Source: Nonomuraea jiangxiensis | Lineage (GTDB): Bacteria > Actinomycetota > Actinomycetes > Streptosporangiales > Streptosporangiaceae | Assembly: GCF_900099965.1 (NCBI RefSeq) | Contig: NZ_FNDJ01000004.1 | Coordinates: forward strand, 186,001 to 250,000 | Length of the DNA: 64,000 bases | Direction of reading: 5' to 3' | Shown here: piece by piece, positions 54,564 through 63,876 of the stretch | Numbering within the stretch: position 1 is the first letter of the stretch | Layout of the letters: the number at the start of each line of letters is the position of its first letter | Translations under genes and position numbers: made by a program | Notes under the pieces: generated by a model | What the model was told of the DNA's origin: nothing | What the model saw: the letters and a program-made list of their open reading frames with translations, nothing else | The model's database searches: none

Positions 54564-55286
54564 TTAACGGCCCTTGAGGCCCTCCGCCTGGAGGCGGGTG
54601 ATGAGGCCGTCAATGCCGCACGGCTGGTCCCAGGCCTTGTAGGACCCTGAACGGGGCAGTTCAACCAGACCCCCGACAGCGCGCCCGATGCCGTCGGTGC
54701 CCACCTCGTGCAGGATGACGCCCTGTGGAGGCGCCCAATAGCGGGGGGTGGCAGACGGTAGTTTCGTACGGTTCTTGGTGATGGGTCCGGAGATGACCGT
54801 CGGGCCTCCCGGCCGCTCCTTCCCCAAGAACATCAGGACCCGCATGCCCTTGGGGGCGGCACGCCTGAAGTCGTCCACGCCTTGGTGCGGGGTCTTCGTA
54901 CCCCCGAGCACCCCGCCCTGCCAAACCGGGAGATACACGACGTCGTCCGAGATGCCTTTGAGTCGCCGCTCGACCTGGACCCGCATCAGCACCCAGTGTT
55001 GGGGAGTGCGGCCGCTGCTGGCTATGGGTCCCGGCAGCCAGCCCGTCACCTTGCCGACGACGACCACGTTCACATGTTTCTCGCGTGCGAGTGCTTCCGG
55101 CGTCTTGGCCGGCTCGTAGTCATAGGCGATCTGGCGCAGAACCCGGGTGTTCACCCGACCGGTGGGAGCTTCCCGGGCGCAGGCGGACTCGGTAGCGGCC
55201 ATGCCAGTGCTCGCGGCAGCTGTGCCGACAGCGCTGGAGCAGGTCGTGAGGGCGCACAGAAGGGCGGTTACGGGTAAGAATCGCAT
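54564..55286 (-). CDS. secreted or lipid-anchored protein of unknown function
   Basis: 240 aa. N-terminus MRFLPVTALLCALTTCSSAV is an export signal; LTTC is an imperfect lipobox, so lipid anchoring is possible but unsure. The mature part has a beta-rich domain (VNVVVVGKVTGWLPG ... VLMRVQVERRLKGISDDVVYL ... GMRVLMFLGKERPGG). The C-terminus ends with CGIDGLITRLQAEGL. Start ATG 55284-55286; a TTG three codons earlier is in frame. Family not recognised. Confidence 0.75.
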   Translation of the reverse strand: MRFLPVTALLCALTTCSSAVGTAAASTGMAATESACAREAPTGRVNTRVLRQIAYDYEPAKTPEALAREKHVNVVVVGKVTGWLPGPIASSGRTPQHWVLMRVQVERRLKGISDDVVYLPVWQGGVLGGTKTPHQGVDDFRRAAPKGMRVLMFLGKERPGGPTVISGPITKNRTKLPSATPRYWAPPQGVILHEVGTDGIGRAVGGLVELPRSGSYKAWDQPCGIDGLITRLQAEGLKGR

Positions 55287-55347
55287 ATCCCTCAAACGAG
55301 AGCGCCCAACGGCCGGTTCACCGCCGAAGATGGCTCGGAGGTGAACT

Positions 55348-56247
55348 TCAGGAGACGGACCAGCCCTCCCTCCTGGCGAGCCTGCGGGCCGTTCTGATCA
55401 GGGTGGTCACCGCGGGCGACGGATTGCGCTGCCAGGACAGCCGCAGCTCGATCGGCGGCATCTCGTCGGTGATCGTCAGGTACGCGATCCCGCTGGGTAG
55501 CTGGCGGCCCAGGGAGCGCGGCAGCACCATGAACCCGCTGTCCCGCAGGCTGACGTTGAGATTGCGCAGGCCGGGCAGCGGGTTTTCCCAGACGTCGAAC
55601 TCCGCTCCCGTGCCGCGCACCGCTCCCAGGACCGCGTCGTGGTAGTGCGGGGCGAACCGCCGCGGGAAGAACCGTAACGTCTCCCCGCGCAACTCCCGCA
55701 GGCTCACCGCCTCCCGTCCCGCCAGCCGGTGACCGGCCCCCACGACCACGACGAAGTCCTCCGTACGCAGGACCGTCGTCTGGAACTCCGGTGGCACGCC
55801 CAGGTGCCTGCCCAGCAGGACGTCCAGTTCGCCGGCCGCGACGGCCGCCGTGAGCTCGGCGTCCCAGCCCTCGCGCGCCTCGATCCGGATGCCGGGGTGC
55901 CGCGCGCCCATCGCGGCGAACATCTTCGGCATCTCGTCGAAGGCCGTCGTCACCGTGTACCCGACGCGGACGGCGCCGTGATCGACCCCGGCGGCCCTGC
56001 GGGTGCGCTCGACGACCTGTTCGGCGTCGGCCAGGACCTGCCGGGCCGACTCGACGAACTCGCGCCCAGCCTCGGTGAGCCGGGTGGGACGGCGATGGAA
56101 CAGGGTGACGCCCAGCTCCCGTTCCAGCTCGCGGATCTGGCGGCTGAGCGGCGGCTGCGTCATGTGCAGCCGCTCGGCGGCGGCTTCGAAGCCGCCGGCC
56201 TCGGCGACCGCGATCACGTAGCGCATGAGGCGTAGCTCGACTGGCAT
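55348..56247 (-). CDS. LysR-family regulator
   Basis: 299 aa. N-terminal winged HTH MPVELRLMRYVIAVAEAGGF ... AERLHMTQPPLSRQIRELER is a textbook LysR signature. The effector domain (VRVGYTVTTAFDEMP ... ELDVLLGRHLG ... LPRSLGRQLPSGIAYL) follows. Divergent from the exported aldo/keto reductase gene with 70 nt between starts; a LysR box overlaps its own start, so it likely regulates itself and the reductase. Confidence 0.93.
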   Translation of the reverse strand: MPVELRLMRYVIAVAEAGGFEAAAERLHMTQPPLSRQIRELERELGVTLFHRRPTRLTEAGREFVESARQVLADAEQVVERTRRAAGVDHGAVRVGYTVTTAFDEMPKMFAAMGARHPGIRIEAREGWDAELTAAVAAGELDVLLGRHLGVPPEFQTTVLRTEDFVVVVGAGHRLAGREAVSLRELRGETLRFFPRRFAPHYHDAVLGAVRGTGAEFDVWENPLPGLRNLNVSLRDSGFMVLPRSLGRQLPSGIAYLTITDEMPPIELRLSWQRNPSPAVTTLIRTARRLARREGWSVS

Positions 56248-56260
56248 ACCCGAAAGGTAT
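56246..56260. promoter_or_regulatory. LysR-type box (T-N11-A palindrome)
   Basis: ATACC-CGAAA-GGTAT, a perfect 5-bp inverted repeat containing T-N11-A (56247, 56259). It overlaps the lysR start codon and lies 58 nt before the divergent reductase start, the classic place for a LysR recognition site. Confidence 0.6.
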
Positions 56261-56317
56261 ACCGCCGGTCCGAACCGGACTTGGCCTCCCGGCCGCCGCT
56301 CGGGCGAGCATCCCTGT

Positions 56318-57391
56318 ATGCATGAGAAAAGGACCTTGTCATGGTCGCCCACGCGGCGGCAGTTGGTGCAGGCCGGCGGTCTCGGCGCGGTGGCGGGCCT
56401 GCTCCCGTCAGGTACGGCGGCCGCCGCGACCCCGGACGATCTGATCACCCGGACGATCCCCGGGACGCGCGAACGGCTGCCGGCGATCGGGCTCGGCTCG
56501 TTCATGACCTTCGACACCACCTCGGACCGGCAGCGTGCGCGCCTGCGGGAGGTGGTCGGGCGGTTCTGGCGGGCGGGCGGGCGCGTGTTCGACTGCTCAC
56601 CGCTGTACGGCGCGTCGGAGGTGAACCTCGGGGAGATCGCCCGCGAGTCGCGGATCAACGACCGGATGTTCCTGGCGAGCAAGATCTGGTCCACCGGCGA
56701 CCATCTCTGGGACGACGGCCACGCCGCCGAGAGTCTGCGCAGCACCATCCGACGCCTGTCGCTGGACCGGCCGGTGGATGTGATGCAGTGCCACAGCCTG
56801 GTCAACGTCGACGTGATCGTGCCCCTGCTGCACGCATGGAAGAAGGAGGGCCGCATCAGGAACCTCGGCGTGACCCACCACGAGCCCGCCTACTTCTCGC
56901 TGGTGGAGAGCTGGGTGGAGCGGGCTGAGCTGGACTTCGTGCAGGTGCACTACTCGATCCACACCCGCCAGGCCGAGGAGCGGCTCATCCCGGCGGCCGC
57001 CGCGAACGGCACCGCGGTGCTGGTCAACATGCCGCTGGAGAAGGCACGGCTGCACCGGATCGTCGAGGGACACTCGCTGCCCGATTTCGCCGCGGAGCTC
57101 GGCATCACCACCTGGTCGCAATTTTTCCTGAAATGGGTGATCTCCAACCCGGCGGTCACCTGCGCCCTGCCCGCCACCTCCGACCCCGCCCACCTCGCCG
57201 AGAACGTCGCCGCCATGCGCGGCCCGCTCCCCGACGCCGCGATGCGCGAGCGCATGGTCCGGCACATGGAGACGATCCCCGGCTTCGACCGGCTCGCCAC
57301 GATGCCGTGGTATCCGGGCAAGAGCTACTCGGGCGTGGTCTCACAAGCCCAGGCCGCCGTACGCCGGCGCAGCCCATGGTGGCCGTCGTGA
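56318..57391 (+). CDS. Tat-exported aldo/keto reductase
   Basis: 357 aa. N-terminus has a twin-arginine signal: [20 protein letters not shown] followed by Ala-rich cleavage region. The AKR barrel shows [17 protein letters not shown] (Asp and Tyr), LASKIW (Lys) and [11 protein letters not shown] (His), so the tetrad is complete; the late [14 protein letters not shown] is the cofactor-side motif. An exported NADPH-type enzyme is unusual; Tat export would carry it folded with its cofactor. Start ATG 56318 was picked because the signal begins there. Confidence 0.88.
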   Translation: MHEKRTLSWSPTRRQLVQAGGLGAVAGLLPSGTAAAATPDDLITRTIPGTRERLPAIGLGSFMTFDTTSDRQRARLREVVGRFWRAGGRVFDCSPLYGASEVNLGEIARESRINDRMFLASKIWSTGDHLWDDGHAAESLRSTIRRLSLDRPVDVMQCHSLVNVDVIVPLLHAWKKEGRIRNLGVTHHEPAYFSLVESWVERAELDFVQVHYSIHTRQAEERLIPAAAANGTAVLVNMPLEKARLHRIVEGHSLPDFAAELGITTWSQFFLKWVISNPAVTCALPATSDPAHLAENVAAMRGPLPDAAMRERMVRHMETIPGFDRLATMPWYPGKSYSGVVSQAQAAVRRRSPWWPS

Positions 57392-57406
57392 CCTGAGAAA
57401 CGAAGT

Positions 57407-57438
57407 GCGGCGGTGCGGCCTGGCATCCGCACCGCCGC
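57407..57438 (+). terminator. strong hairpin after the aldo/keto reductase gene
   Basis: GCGGCGGTGCGG (57407-57418), 8-nt loop, CCGCACCGCCGC (57427-57438): a perfect 12-bp stem starting 15 nt after the stop. No U run. The rest of the gap to hisI (to 57737) holds no gene that I can support. Confidence 0.7.
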
Positions 57439-57737
57439 CCCGGCCGGATGCTCGTCTCTACGGCGACGACGATGTGCATGACCAGCATGGAGACCCCCGC
57501 ACCTGGAGGCGCTGGGTGCGCACCGGCCCACTCCTCCCGGCCGTGCATGACTCAAGACGCGCCATGGACCACCGGGCGATGACCGGTAGTGGCCCCGCTG
57601 TTCCCCGTCTGCGACACGCTCTCCGAGGCCCTCGATCGGTTCGCCCACGTGGGGAGCCTCTGAGCAGGTCCGGGGCCTTCGGAGTGGCGGATGTGTGCGG
57701 TGGCGGGGGCGGATGGGTGGGCTGGTTGAATGGCAGC

Positions 57738-58085
57738 ATGGCCCTTGACCCCAAGATCGCCGCGCGGTTGAAGCGCAACGCCGACGGCCTCGTGCCCGCC
57801 ATCGTCCAGCAGCACGACACCGGCGAGGTGCTCATGCTGGCCTGGATGAACGACGAGGCGCTGCATCTGACGCTCACCACCGGCAGCGCCACCTACTGGT
57901 CCCGCAGCCGCGCCAAGCTCTGGGTGAAAGGCGCCACCTCCGGCAACGTCCAGCACGTCAAGTCCGTGGCGCTCGACTGCGACGCCGACACCATCCTGGT
58001 CAAGGTCGACCAGGTGGGCGCGGCCTGCCACACCGGCGACCGCACGTGCTTCGACGCCGACCCGCTCGAGCTCCCGCTCGGCTAG
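57738..58085 (+). CDS. hisI: phosphoribosyl-AMP cyclohydrolase
   Basis: 115-aa zinc enzyme opening the purine ring of PR-AMP in step three of histidine synthesis. [38 protein letters not shown] and the Asp/Cys metal block [20 protein letters not shown] plus CF are present. Separate from the main his operon by 21 kb and instead at the head of the trp-type cluster, as in many actinomycetes. The next gene starts 6 nt after its stop. Confidence 0.95.
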   Translation: MALDPKIAARLKRNADGLVPAIVQQHDTGEVLMLAWMNDEALHLTLTTGSATYWSRSRAKLWVKGATSGNVQHVKSVALDCDADTILVKVDQVGAACHTGDRTCFDADPLELPLG

Positions 58086-58091
58086 GAGGGC

Positions 58092-58673
58092 GTGGTGGAG
58101 TCCAAGGAGCGGCGGGCGCGCGGGGAGCTGTGGGGCTGGGTTCTCGGGACCGCGCTGGGGTGCGTGCTCGTGCTGTTCGCCGCCGGACGCGACTGGGTGC
58201 GGCTCCTGGAGAGTGCCGCCGGCACCACGGCGCCCACCGGCGGCGAGCTCAGCCCCGTGCTGACCCCCGTGGCGCTGGCCGGGTTGGCGGGTGTGGTGGC
58301 GGTGCTGGCCACCAAGGGCACCGGGCGCCGCGTCGTGGGCGTGCTGCTCGCCCTGTGCGGCGCCGGCGCGGCGGCCGGCACGTGGGCGGCCGTCAACGCC
58401 GGGACCGTGAGCGGCTGGCTGCGTGACCGGAACGTCATGCAGGGCCAGCGCGACCTCCCCTGGGAGGTGGTGCCGCTCTGGCCCGCCGTCGCCGCGGCCG
58501 GAGCGATCCTGGTGGTCGCCGGCGGAGCCGTCGCGATCCTGCGGGGCGGCAGGTGGGCGGGCATGTCGGCCCGTTACGAGCGGAGTGCGGAGCACGCCCG
58601 GGCGCGGCCCCAGGACGACAGGGCGTTGTGGGACGCGCTCGACCGCGGGGACGATCCCACCGATTCCCGATGA
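58092..58673 (+). CDS. Trp biosynthesis-associated membrane protein (TIGR02234 type)
   Basis: 193 aa with four membrane helices (LWGWVLGTALGCVLVLFAAG ... VALAGLAGVVAVLATKG ... VVGVLLALCGAGAAAGTWAA ... AAAGAILVVAGGAVAIL) and the outside motif GRDWVR. This matches the Trp-operon-associated conserved membrane family of actinobacteria, normally found beside trpE. Start GTG 58092 or, with better spacing to AGGAGG, GTG 58095. Function unknown; it co-occurs with trp genes. Confidence 0.88.
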   Translation: MVESKERRARGELWGWVLGTALGCVLVLFAAGRDWVRLLESAAGTTAPTGGELSPVLTPVALAGLAGVVAVLATKGTGRRVVGVLLALCGAGAAAGTWAAVNAGTVSGWLRDRNVMQGQRDLPWEVVPLWPAVAAAGAILVVAGGAVAILRGGRWAGMSARYERSAEHARARPQDDRALWDALDRGDDPTDSR

Positions 58674-58782
58674 GATTCGGCGGGTACGAATTTCTTTCGT
58701 TCTGAAGCTGTGTCTGCTTGGCAAACGTTTTCTCAATAAGCTGCCGTTGCAACTGCACGGAAAGACTTGAGGAGCCAAGCGG

Positions 58783-59457
58783 ATGAGCTACGGGGATCAG
58801 GGCGGTAGCGGCGGCTACGGCGCGCAGCCACCCGGTGGAGGATATGGCCAGCAGCCGCCCAGCGGGGTGGGTGGCTACGGCCAGCAGCCGACCGGCGGCG
58901 GTTACGGCCAGCCTCCGGCCGGTGGGGGTTACGGCCAACCCCCGGCCGATGGCGGCGGCTACGGAGGATACGAGCAGTCGCCCGGCTACGGCCAGCAGCT
59001 CCCGAGCGGCGGTTACGGCCAGCAGCCTCCGAGCGGCGGTGGATACGGTCAGCAGCCGCCCAGCTATCCGCAGGAGTCGCTCGGCTATGGTCAGCTGCCT
59101 CCCAGCGGCGGCTATGGCCAGCAGCCGCCCAGCTACGGCTACGCCCAGCCCAACTACGGCTATGCCGCCCCGCCGCCCAGGTCCACCAACGGCATGGCGG
59201 TGGCCTCGCTGGTGCTGGGCATCATCGGCCTCATCTTCTGCGGGCTCACCAGCGTCCCGGGCGTGATCCTCGGGCACATCGCGCTCAACCGGATCAAGAA
59301 GACCGGTGAGGAGGGCTCGGGCATGGCCATCGGCGGCCTGGTCACCTCGTACATCACTGTCGTGCTGTGGGTGCTGTGCTGGCTCATCTTCGGCGGCCTG
59401 CTGCTGTCCCTGATGGGGTTCAGCGCCGTCGCCACCTCCAGCGTGGAGAGCTACTGA
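58783..59457 (+). CDS. DUF4190-type membrane protein with GYGQQPP low-complexity tail
   Basis: 224 aa. The N-terminal ~130 residues are Gly/Tyr/Gln/Pro repeats ([15 protein letters not shown]). The C-terminal ~90 residues have two membrane helices ([20 protein letters not shown] and [20 protein letters not shown]) with [20 protein letters not shown] between, the DUF4190 pattern. The tail should be cytoplasmic and disordered. GAGGAG stands 11 nt before the ATG. A low-GC stretch (58680-58760) upstream probably holds its promoter. Confidence 0.88.
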   Translation: MSYGDQGGSGGYGAQPPGGGYGQQPPSGVGGYGQQPTGGGYGQPPAGGGYGQPPADGGGYGGYEQSPGYGQQLPSGGYGQQPPSGGGYGQQPPSYPQESLGYGQLPPSGGYGQQPPSYGYAQPNYGYAAPPPRSTNGMAVASLVLGIIGLIFCGLTSVPGVILGHIALNRIKKTGEEGSGMAIGGLVTSYITVVLWVLCWLIFGGLLLSLMGFSAVATSSVESY

Positions 59458-59617
59458 CCTGCGGGGGGCCGCATGAGGGTAGCCGGACCGTGACGAGCTG
59501 CTTCCGGTCCGATTACGAATCGTCGCCAAAACATACGTTAGCCCACGTAGAAGATGCTTTATCGCTAGGCTGCCGCGCGCAACTCAACTCAAAGATGACG
59601 ATATGGGGGTCATTAGT

Positions 59618-60208
59618 ATGAGTTACGGAAACCAGGGCGACGGTGGTTACGGCGCCCAACCCCCCGGCGGTGGGTACGGGGGCGGTTATGGCCAGCAGCC
59701 CCCGAGCGGCGGTGGCTACGGTCAGCAGCCGCCCAGCGGCGGTGGTTACGGTCAGCAGCCCCCGAGCGGTGGCGGCTATGGTCAGCAGCCGCCGAGCGGC
59801 GGTGGTTATGGTCAGCAGCCGCCGAGCGGTGGCGGTTACGACGGCGGTTACGGCCAGCAGCCGCCGAGTGGCGGTGGCTACGGTGGCGGCGGTTACGGCC
59901 AGCAGCCCCCCGGCGGCGGTTACGGCGGCCCCGGCGGCACCCCGCCGGACAACCACTTGGTGGCGGCCATCCTCACCACCCTGTTCTGCTGCCTTCCGCT
60001 GGGCATCGTGTCGATCGTCAAGTCGTCGCAGGTGAACTCGAAGTGGCAGGTCGGCGACGCCCAGGGCGCGCTGCAGGCCTCCGAGGAGGCCAAGACGTGG
60101 TGGAAGCGTAGCCTGATCGCCGGCATCATCTGGTGGGTGCTGGTCATCATCTTCTATGTCGTCGTGTTCGTCCTGCTCGCCGCGAGCGTCCCCACCACCA
60201 CGTACTAG
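59618..60208 (+). CDS. CD225/dispanin-type membrane protein with GYGQQPPSG repeats
   Basis: 196 aa. Residues 1-~110 are tandem [10 protein letters not shown] units. The C-terminal half is a CD225-type two-helix domain: DNHLVAAILTTLFCCLPLGI, VKSSQVNSKWQVGDAQGALQ ASEEAKTWWK split by a turn, then IAGIIWWVLVIIFYVVVFVL. CD225 proteins bend or stiffen membranes in animals; bacterial roles are unknown. ATG 59618 is preceded by TGGGGGTC. Closely similar tail to the preceding gene. Confidence 0.88.
   Translation: MSYGNQGDGGYGAQPPGGGYGGGYGQQPPSGGGYGQQPPSGGGYGQQPPSGGGYGQQPPSGGGYGQQPPSGGGYDGGYGQQPPSGGGYGGGGYGQQPPGGGYGGPGGTPPDNHLVAAILTTLFCCLPLGIVSIVKSSQVNSKWQVGDAQGALQASEEAKTWWKRSLIAGIIWWVLVIIFYVVVFVLLAASVPTTTY
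59683..59920 (+). repeat. 30-bp tandem repeats in the CD225 gene
   Basis: About six to seven imperfect units of 30 bp, encoding [10 protein letters not shown]; units at 59701-59730, 59731-59760, 59761-59790 and 59791-59820 are the most regular. Synonymous changes between units (TAC/TAT, AGC/AGT) show selection on the peptide or old age rather than fresh duplication. Confidence 0.9.
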
Positions 60209-60243
60209 GGGGCAGAGCGACTCAGGGGGCATAGGGGAAGGCG

Positions 60244-60249
60244 GATAAT
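60244..60249 (+). promoter_or_regulatory. -10 box, leaderless DUF2752 transcript
   Basis: GATAAT ends exactly 6 nt before ATG 60256, the leaderless spacing seen at other genes in this window. The -35 is not clear. Confidence 0.5.
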
Positions 60250-60255
60250 AGGGGC

Positions 60256-60687
60256 ATGAAGCTTGCAACGACCGAGTGGCGCGGCACGTCCCGGTTCAGG
60301 GAGCTGCTCGCGCCGCTCGGTGTTGCGGCCCTGGCCGGGTCGGCGTTCGCGTTCGTCGGCGTGGTCGATCCCAACCAGCCGGGCCACTATCCGACGTGCC
60401 CGTTCCTGTGGATCACGGGCCTTTACTGCCCGGGGTGCGGCACGTTGCGCACCATGCACGCGCTGGCCCACCTCGATCCGGTGGCCGCGCTCGGGCTCAA
60501 CCCCCTCGCCGTGGCGATGATCCCGTTCCTGCTGTTCTGGTGGGGTCGGTGGGTCGTACGTGCCTGGCAGGGCAGACCCAGGCGGACGACACTCGCGCAC
60601 CCGGCGTGGCTCTGGGCGTTCATCGCGATCGTCATGGTTTACTGGGTCGTCCGCAACCTGCCTTTCGGGGCGTTCCTCGCGCCCTAG
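60256..60687 (+). CDS. DUF2752 membrane protein
   Basis: 143 aa with three to four membrane helices. The family motif is YPTCPFLWITGLYCPGCGTL RTMHALAHLD (split here), with CPxCGTxR as the hallmark and a further Cys before it. Function unknown; members often sit next to CD225/DUF4190 proteins and trp genes in actinomycetes as far as I recall. The CxxC-type motif might bind metal or form a disulfide. Confidence 0.88.
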   Translation: MKLATTEWRGTSRFRELLAPLGVAALAGSAFAFVGVVDPNQPGHYPTCPFLWITGLYCPGCGTLRTMHALAHLDPVAALGLNPLAVAMIPFLLFWWGRWVVRAWQGRPRRTTLAHPAWLWAFIAIVMVYWVVRNLPFGAFLAP

Positions 60688-60805
60688 TCAGGGGCCTGTG
60701 GTGAGGTGCCCCCGGGAGGCCGATAGCATCGCAGGACAAGGCTGAGAGCGGACGCGACGCGAACTCTCCGCCGCCCCCACTGTCAACCGGAGGGACCTCA
60801 AGCGC

Positions 60806-61645
60806 GTGAGTGAGCGGACGGAAGGGCCGAGTGTCCTCGACGACATCCTCGAAGGGGTGCGTGCCGACCTCGCCGCACGTCAGCAGGCCGTGTCCATCGA
60901 CGAGCTCAAGCGGCGAGCCGAGCGCGCCCAGGCGCCCAGAGACGCGATGGCCGCGCTCGGGGGTGACAGGATCTCGGTGATCGCCGAGGTCAAGCGCTCC
61001 AGCCCGTCCAAGGGCGCGCTGGCCGCGATCGCCGATCCGGCCGCGCTGGCGGCCGACTACGAGGCGGGCGGCGCCCACGTCATCAGCGTACTGACCGAGC
61101 GGCGCAAGTTCGGGGGCAGCCTCGACGACCTGGCCGCCGTCCGTTCCCGGGTCGACATCCCGATTCTGCGCAAGGACTTCATCCTCACCTCCTACCAGCT
61201 CTGGGAGGCCAGGGCCCACGGCGCCGACCTGGCGCTGCTCATGGTGGTCTGCCTGGAGCAGGAGGCCCTGGTGTCGTTGATCGAGCGGGCCGGGTCGATC
61301 GGCCTCACCCCGCTGGTCGAGGTGCACACCGAAGAGGAGCTCGACCGGGCGGTCGCCGCCGGGGCCCGGGTCATCGGGATCAACGCCCGCAATCTGAAGA
61401 CACTCGAGGTCGACCGCGAGATCTTCGCGAAGCTGGCGCCGAAGATCCCCGATAATGTGATCAAGATTGCCGAGTCGGGCGTGCGTGGTCCGCATGACCT
61501 GCTCGCCTACGCCAGGAGCGGCGCCGACGCCGTGCTGGTGGGGGAGAGCCTGGTCACGGGTAAGGATCCGCGCAAGGCAGTGGAGGCGCTGGTGACCGCC
61601 GGCGCCCACCCGTCGACTCGCCCCGACCACTCATCAGAGGGATAG
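60806..61645 (+). CDS. trpC: indole-3-glycerol phosphate synthase
   Basis: 279-aa TIM barrel that closes the indole ring. [14 protein letters not shown] carries the catalytic Lys, [23 protein letters not shown] the second Lys and phosphate region, [13 protein letters not shown] and [12 protein letters not shown] the C-terminal phosphate motifs. Single-function form, not fused to trpF. Start GTG 60806; GGAGG lies 11-12 nt upstream. A -10-like TAGCAT (60724-60729) would give a ~70-nt leader. Confidence 0.96.
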   Translation: MSERTEGPSVLDDILEGVRADLAARQQAVSIDELKRRAERAQAPRDAMAALGGDRISVIAEVKRSSPSKGALAAIADPAALAADYEAGGAHVISVLTERRKFGGSLDDLAAVRSRVDIPILRKDFILTSYQLWEARAHGADLALLMVVCLEQEALVSLIERAGSIGLTPLVEVHTEEELDRAVAAGARVIGINARNLKTLEVDREIFAKLAPKIPDNVIKIAESGVRGPHDLLAYARSGADAVLVGESLVTGKDPRKAVEALVTAGAHPSTRPDHSSEG

Positions 61646-61647
61646 CA

Positions 61648-62889
61648 GTGGCAAACGAAGGCTCCATCCTGACCGCCGCCGATCTGGCGGGCAACGGCGT
61701 GCGTGGCGACGACCCGGACGTGCACGGCAAGTTCGGCATCTTCGGCGGCCGATACGTGCCGGAGGCGCTCATCCCGGCGCTCGACGAGGTGGCCGCGGTC
61801 TACGAGAAGGCCAAGCACGACGCGGAGTTCATCCGCGAGTTCGACCACCTGCTGCGCACCTACGCCGGCCGGCCGACCACGCTGACCGACGTGCCGCGCT
61901 TCAGCGAGCAGGCCGGCGGCGCGAGGATCGTGCTCAAGCGCGAGGACCTCACCCACACCGGCGCCCACAAGATCAACAACGTGCTGGGCCAGGCGCTGCT
62001 GACCAAGCGTCTGGGCAAGAAGCGGGTGATCGCCGAGACCGGCGCGGGCCAGCACGGCGTGGCCACCGCCACCGCGGCCGCCCTGCTCGGCCTTGAGTGC
62101 GTGATCTACATGGGCGCGGTCGACTGCGAGCGCCAGGCCCTCAACGTGGCCAGGATGAAGCTGCTCGGCGCCACCGTGGTGCCGGTGACCAACGGCTCCC
62201 AGACGCTGAAGGACGCCATCAACGAGGCGTTCCGCGACTGGGTGACCAACGTCGACTCCACCCACTACCTGTTCGGCACGGTCGCGGGACCGCACCCGTT
62301 CCCCGAGATCGTGCGTGACTTCGCGCGGGTCATCGGCGTCGAGGCCCGCCGCCAGATCCTGGAGCTGACCGGCAGGCTGCCCGACGCGGTGTGCGCGGCG
62401 GTCGGCGGCGGCAGCAACGCGATCGGCGTCTTCCACGCCTTCATCGACGACCAGGACGTACGGCTGCACGGCTACGAGGCGGCCGGGCACGGCCTGGAGA
62501 GCGGCGAGCACGCGCTCACGCTCACCGCAGGCTCGGTCGGCGTGCTGCACGGCTCGCGCACCTACGTGCTGCAGGACGACGAGGGCCAGACCATCGAGTC
62601 CCACTCGATCTCGGCCGGGCTCGACTACCCGGGCGTCGGCCCCGAGCACGCCTGGCTGAAGGACTCGGGCCGCGCCACCTACCGCGGCGTCACCGACGAC
62701 GAGGCCATGGCGGCGTTCTCGCTGCTGGCCAGGACCGAGGGCATCATCCCGGCGATCGAGTCCTCCCACGCCCTGGCGGGCGCGCTGGAGCTGGGCCGCG
62801 AGCTCGGCCCTGAGGCGATCATCCTGGTCAACCTCTCCGGCCGCGGTGACAAGGACATGGGCACGGCGATGAAATACTTCAACCTCTGA
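61648..62889 (+). CDS. trpB: tryptophan synthase beta chain
   Basis: 413-aa PLP enzyme condensing indole with serine. [10 protein letters not shown] at the N-terminus, [13 protein letters not shown] with the Schiff-base Lys, [16 protein letters not shown] and the phosphate loop [11 protein letters not shown] are all intact. It starts at GTG 61648, 2 nt after the trpC stop, with AGAGGGA upstream. It works with TrpA as an alpha2beta2 complex. Confidence 0.97.
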   Translation: MANEGSILTAADLAGNGVRGDDPDVHGKFGIFGGRYVPEALIPALDEVAAVYEKAKHDAEFIREFDHLLRTYAGRPTTLTDVPRFSEQAGGARIVLKREDLTHTGAHKINNVLGQALLTKRLGKKRVIAETGAGQHGVATATAAALLGLECVIYMGAVDCERQALNVARMKLLGATVVPVTNGSQTLKDAINEAFRDWVTNVDSTHYLFGTVAGPHPFPEIVRDFARVIGVEARRQILELTGRLPDAVCAAVGGGSNAIGVFHAFIDDQDVRLHGYEAAGHGLESGEHALTLTAGSVGVLHGSRTYVLQDDEGQTIESHSISAGLDYPGVGPEHAWLKDSGRATYRGVTDDEAMAAFSLLARTEGIIPAIESSHALAGALELGRELGPEAIILVNLSGRGDKDMGTAMKYFNL

Positions 62890-62974
62890 CGAGCCGCCAC
62901 ACCGGCGCGGGGGCCACCGGGTGTCTCCGTGCCGGGGCATCATGGTGGGACTCGACCTTTCGAAACGGAACGAC

Positions 62975-63772
62975 ATGACGACTCTTCAGACGGTTTTCGC
63001 CAAGGCGAAGGCGGACAACCGGGCCGCGCTCGTCGGCTACCTGCCGGCGGGCTTCCCGTCCAAGGACGGCGCCATCGCCGCCGCCGCGGCCCTGGTCGAG
63101 GCCGGCTGCGACGTCATCGAGATCGGGCTGCCCTACTCCGACCCGCTCATGGACGGGCCGACGATCCAGGACGCGGTGCACAGGTCGCTCAGCAACGGCA
63201 CGCGCATCGCCGACGTGATGCGCACGGTCGAGGGGGTCGCCGCGACGGGCGCGGCCACGCTGGTCATGACGTACTGGAACCCGGTCGACCGCTACGGCGC
63301 CGAGCGGTTCGCCCGTGACCTGGCCAACGCGGGCGGGGTGGGCACGATCACGCCCGACCTGACGCCGGAGGAGTCGGAGCCGTGGCGCGCCGCCTCGGCG
63401 AGCGCGGGCATCGACACGGTGTTCCTGGTGGCGCCCAGTTCGACGGAGGCGCGCATCAAGGCCGTCGTCGACTGCTGCACGGGCTTCGTCTACGCGGCCT
63501 CCCTGATGGGCGTCACGGGCGCGCGGGAGACCGTCAACGTCGCCGCCGAGGGGCTGGTCAAGCGCACCCGGGAGCACACCGGTCTGCCGGTGTGCGTGGG
63601 CCTGGGCGTCGGCACGGGAGCGCAGGCGGCCGAGGTGGCGACCTACGCCGACGGGGTGATCGTGGGGTCTGCCTTCATCCGGCGGCTGCTCGACGCGCCC
63701 GACGAGGCCGCGGGCCGGGAGTCCGTCGCCGCCCTCGCCAGGGACATGGCGCAGGGCGTACGCCGCTCGTAA
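62975..63772 (+). CDS. trpA: tryptophan synthase alpha chain
   Basis: 265-aa TIM barrel cleaving indole-glycerol phosphate. ALVGYLPAGFPS, DVIEIGLPYSDPLMDGPTIQ with the catalytic Glu and Asp, and GVTGARE plus VGLGVGTGAQA (phosphate loop region) are present. I chose ATG 62975 (MTTLQTVFAKAKADN), which gives the usual length; GTG 62921 and ATG 62942 are in frame but add residues not typical of the family. It follows trpB by 85 nt. Confidence 0.95.
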   Translation: MTTLQTVFAKAKADNRAALVGYLPAGFPSKDGAIAAAAALVEAGCDVIEIGLPYSDPLMDGPTIQDAVHRSLSNGTRIADVMRTVEGVAATGAATLVMTYWNPVDRYGAERFARDLANAGGVGTITPDLTPEESEPWRAASASAGIDTVFLVAPSSTEARIKAVVDCCTGFVYAASLMGVTGARETVNVAAEGLVKRTREHTGLPVCVGLGVGTGAQAAEVATYADGVIVGSAFIRRLLDAPDEAAGRESVAALARDMAQGVRRS

Positions 63773-63810
63773 CGGGCGGACTTCTCACCGACCCGGCCTT
63801 TTCCCGAGGG

Positions 63811-63826
63811 TCACCCGGCCGGGTGA
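63811..63826. terminator. palindrome after trpA
   Basis: TCACCCGG-CCGGGTGA, a perfect 16-nt palindrome; flanking GGG (63808-63810) and GGGACCC nearby may extend it. It separates trpA from a convergent gene entering from the right. Confidence 0.55.
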
Positions 63827-63876
63827 GCCGCCGGGACCCGGGACGCCGGTGGCGCGGTCCCTGCCGTCGTGGTGGG

